From an uncultured Kineosporia sp. (GTDB taxonomy: Bacteria; Actinomycetota; Actinomycetes; Actinomycetales; Kineosporiaceae): a stretch of DNA of 6,788 nucleotides. The notes under the pieces are model-generated. The model saw nothing but the letters and a program-made list of their open reading frames with translations. It did not search any database and was not told where the DNA came from. Made by a program: the position numbers and the translations under genes. The stretch is taken from assembly GCA_937859855.1 (NCBI GenBank), contig CALMAR010000280.1, positions 4,523 through 11,310 on the forward strand, in the 5' to 3' direction. Positions 6,356-6,788 of the stretch are shown here, one piece after another. Positions within the stretch are counted from its first letter, which is position 1. Each line of letters begins with the position of its first letter.

Positions 6356-6788
6356 CACTCGACCCCGATCAGGAGCGGATAGCGCGGCTGGCCGCCGTCG
6401 TGGATCTGGATCTCCAGCCGGGGCTGGCGCGCGCGCAGCGCGGTGGCCACCGAGGTGGCCAGCGATCCGTGGCCACCGGCACCGGCGACCAGCGTGACCA
6501 GCTCGCCACCGGCGGACAGCAATCGATCGAGCACCTGCACAGCCACATCGTGCAGGCTCTGCCCGACGATCGCGAAGTCGCCGTCCAGCACCCCGAGGAC
6601 GTCACCCAGCCGGCACGGGCCAGCACTGGTCAGGCCGTCCCTAGCAGCGATGGTGACCGCACCGTCCCGCGCCGCCCCGGCCGCCGACGACATCGACACC
6701 ACGTCGTCGTCGAAATCCCGGCCAGCATCATGAACGGCAGCGGCGGCCAGGCCCTGTACCTGAGCCCGGGTAGGGATCACCGTGACCC
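6355..6788 (-). CDS. DAK2/FakA-like kinase-family protein, C-terminal part, start lies beyond the window
   Basis: The frame is open to the window edge, so about 144 C-terminal codons of a larger protein (usually 500-600 residues) are seen. The GTG at 6780 is internal: homologues continue upstream with residues like V-T-V before IPTRAQVQGLAAAAVHD. Recognisable blocks are FDDDVVSMSSAAGAARDGAVT, GDVLGVLDGDFAIVG, GELVTLVAGAGG and the ending HDGGQPRYPLLIGVE. This is the conserved end of actinobacterial DAK2-domain proteins next to recG (Rv2974c type). The family resembles FakA, the ATP-binding subunit of fatty acid kinase that works with FakB, and dihydroxyacetone kinase DhaL. The kinase domain is not in view, so substrate and activity cannot be judged. 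Its TGA overlaps the recG ATG by one base, implying co-translation. Confidence 0.88.
   Translation of the reverse strand, partial: VTVIPTRAQVQGLAAAAVHDAGRDFDDDVVSMSSAAGAARDGAVTIAARDGLTSAGPCRLGDVLGVLDGDFAIVGQSLHDVAVQVLDRLLSAGGELVTLVAGAGGHGSLATSVATALRARQPRLEIQIHDGGQPRYPLLIGVE

Noticed and set aside
4841..6382. A 513-codon open frame on the plus strand opposite recG
   Set aside because: It is the antisense of an unmistakable recG. Its composition is the Gln/His/Arg/Gly-rich type expected when G+C-rich codons are read backwards, and no family is recognised.
1..6788. Possibility of a new defence, mobile or biosynthetic system
   Set aside because: Every gene belongs to a known core family in an order familiar from actinobacteria; no transposase, integrase, toxin-antitoxin pair, array or orphan gene was found on either strand.

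Overview
The window is a stretch of actinobacterial core genome. It is G+C-rich (about two thirds by eye), and all nine recognised genes lie on the minus strand, packed head to tail. Reading in the direction of transcription (high to low coordinates) the order is: C-terminus of a DAK2/FakA-like kinase-family protein, recG, rsmD, coaD, a sepIVA-type DivIVA-like gene, yceD (DUF177), rpmF, rnc, and the N-terminal part of mutM/fpg. This order matches the Rv2974c-recG-rsmD-coaD and Rv2927c-Rv2926c-rnc-fpg neighbourhoods I recall from Mycobacterium, joined into one compact block. The wording of the proteins (RecG, RsmD and CoaD motifs, a cysteine-free bL32) fits an actinobacterium outside Mycobacterium, possibly of the Propionibacteriales; the genus is an inference only.

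Region by region: 6355-6788 holds the end of the DAK2-family protein, joined to recG (4046-6355) by a TGATG junction. recG overlaps rsmD (3447-4049) through an ATGA junction. coaD (2918-3436) follows after 10 bases and sepIVA (2120-2884) after 33. The largest gap (2022-2119, 98 bases) precedes yceD. I start yceD at an ATC codon (2021), because the conserved N-terminus and a strong AAGGAG site lie upstream of the first ATG. rpmF follows yceD by 3 bases. A 53-base leader with 11-bp tandem repeats and an inverted repeat precedes rnc, and mutM starts inside the end of rnc. No stretch over 300 bases lacks a gene, and no RNA gene, mobile element, CRISPR array or convincing rho-independent terminator was seen.

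Functionally the block mixes DNA repair (RecG, MutM), ribosome biogenesis (RsmD for 16S rRNA, YceD with bL32, RNase III for rRNA processing), coenzyme A synthesis (CoaD) and septation (SepIVA). It is a growth-linked housekeeping cluster, not an accessory system. I found no new multi-gene system. The points worth a second look are the probable ATC start of yceD, the repeat/hairpin leader of rnc, two substitutions in a normally invariant RecG helicase motif, a repeat-rich linker in RecG, and a long cysteine-free bL32.
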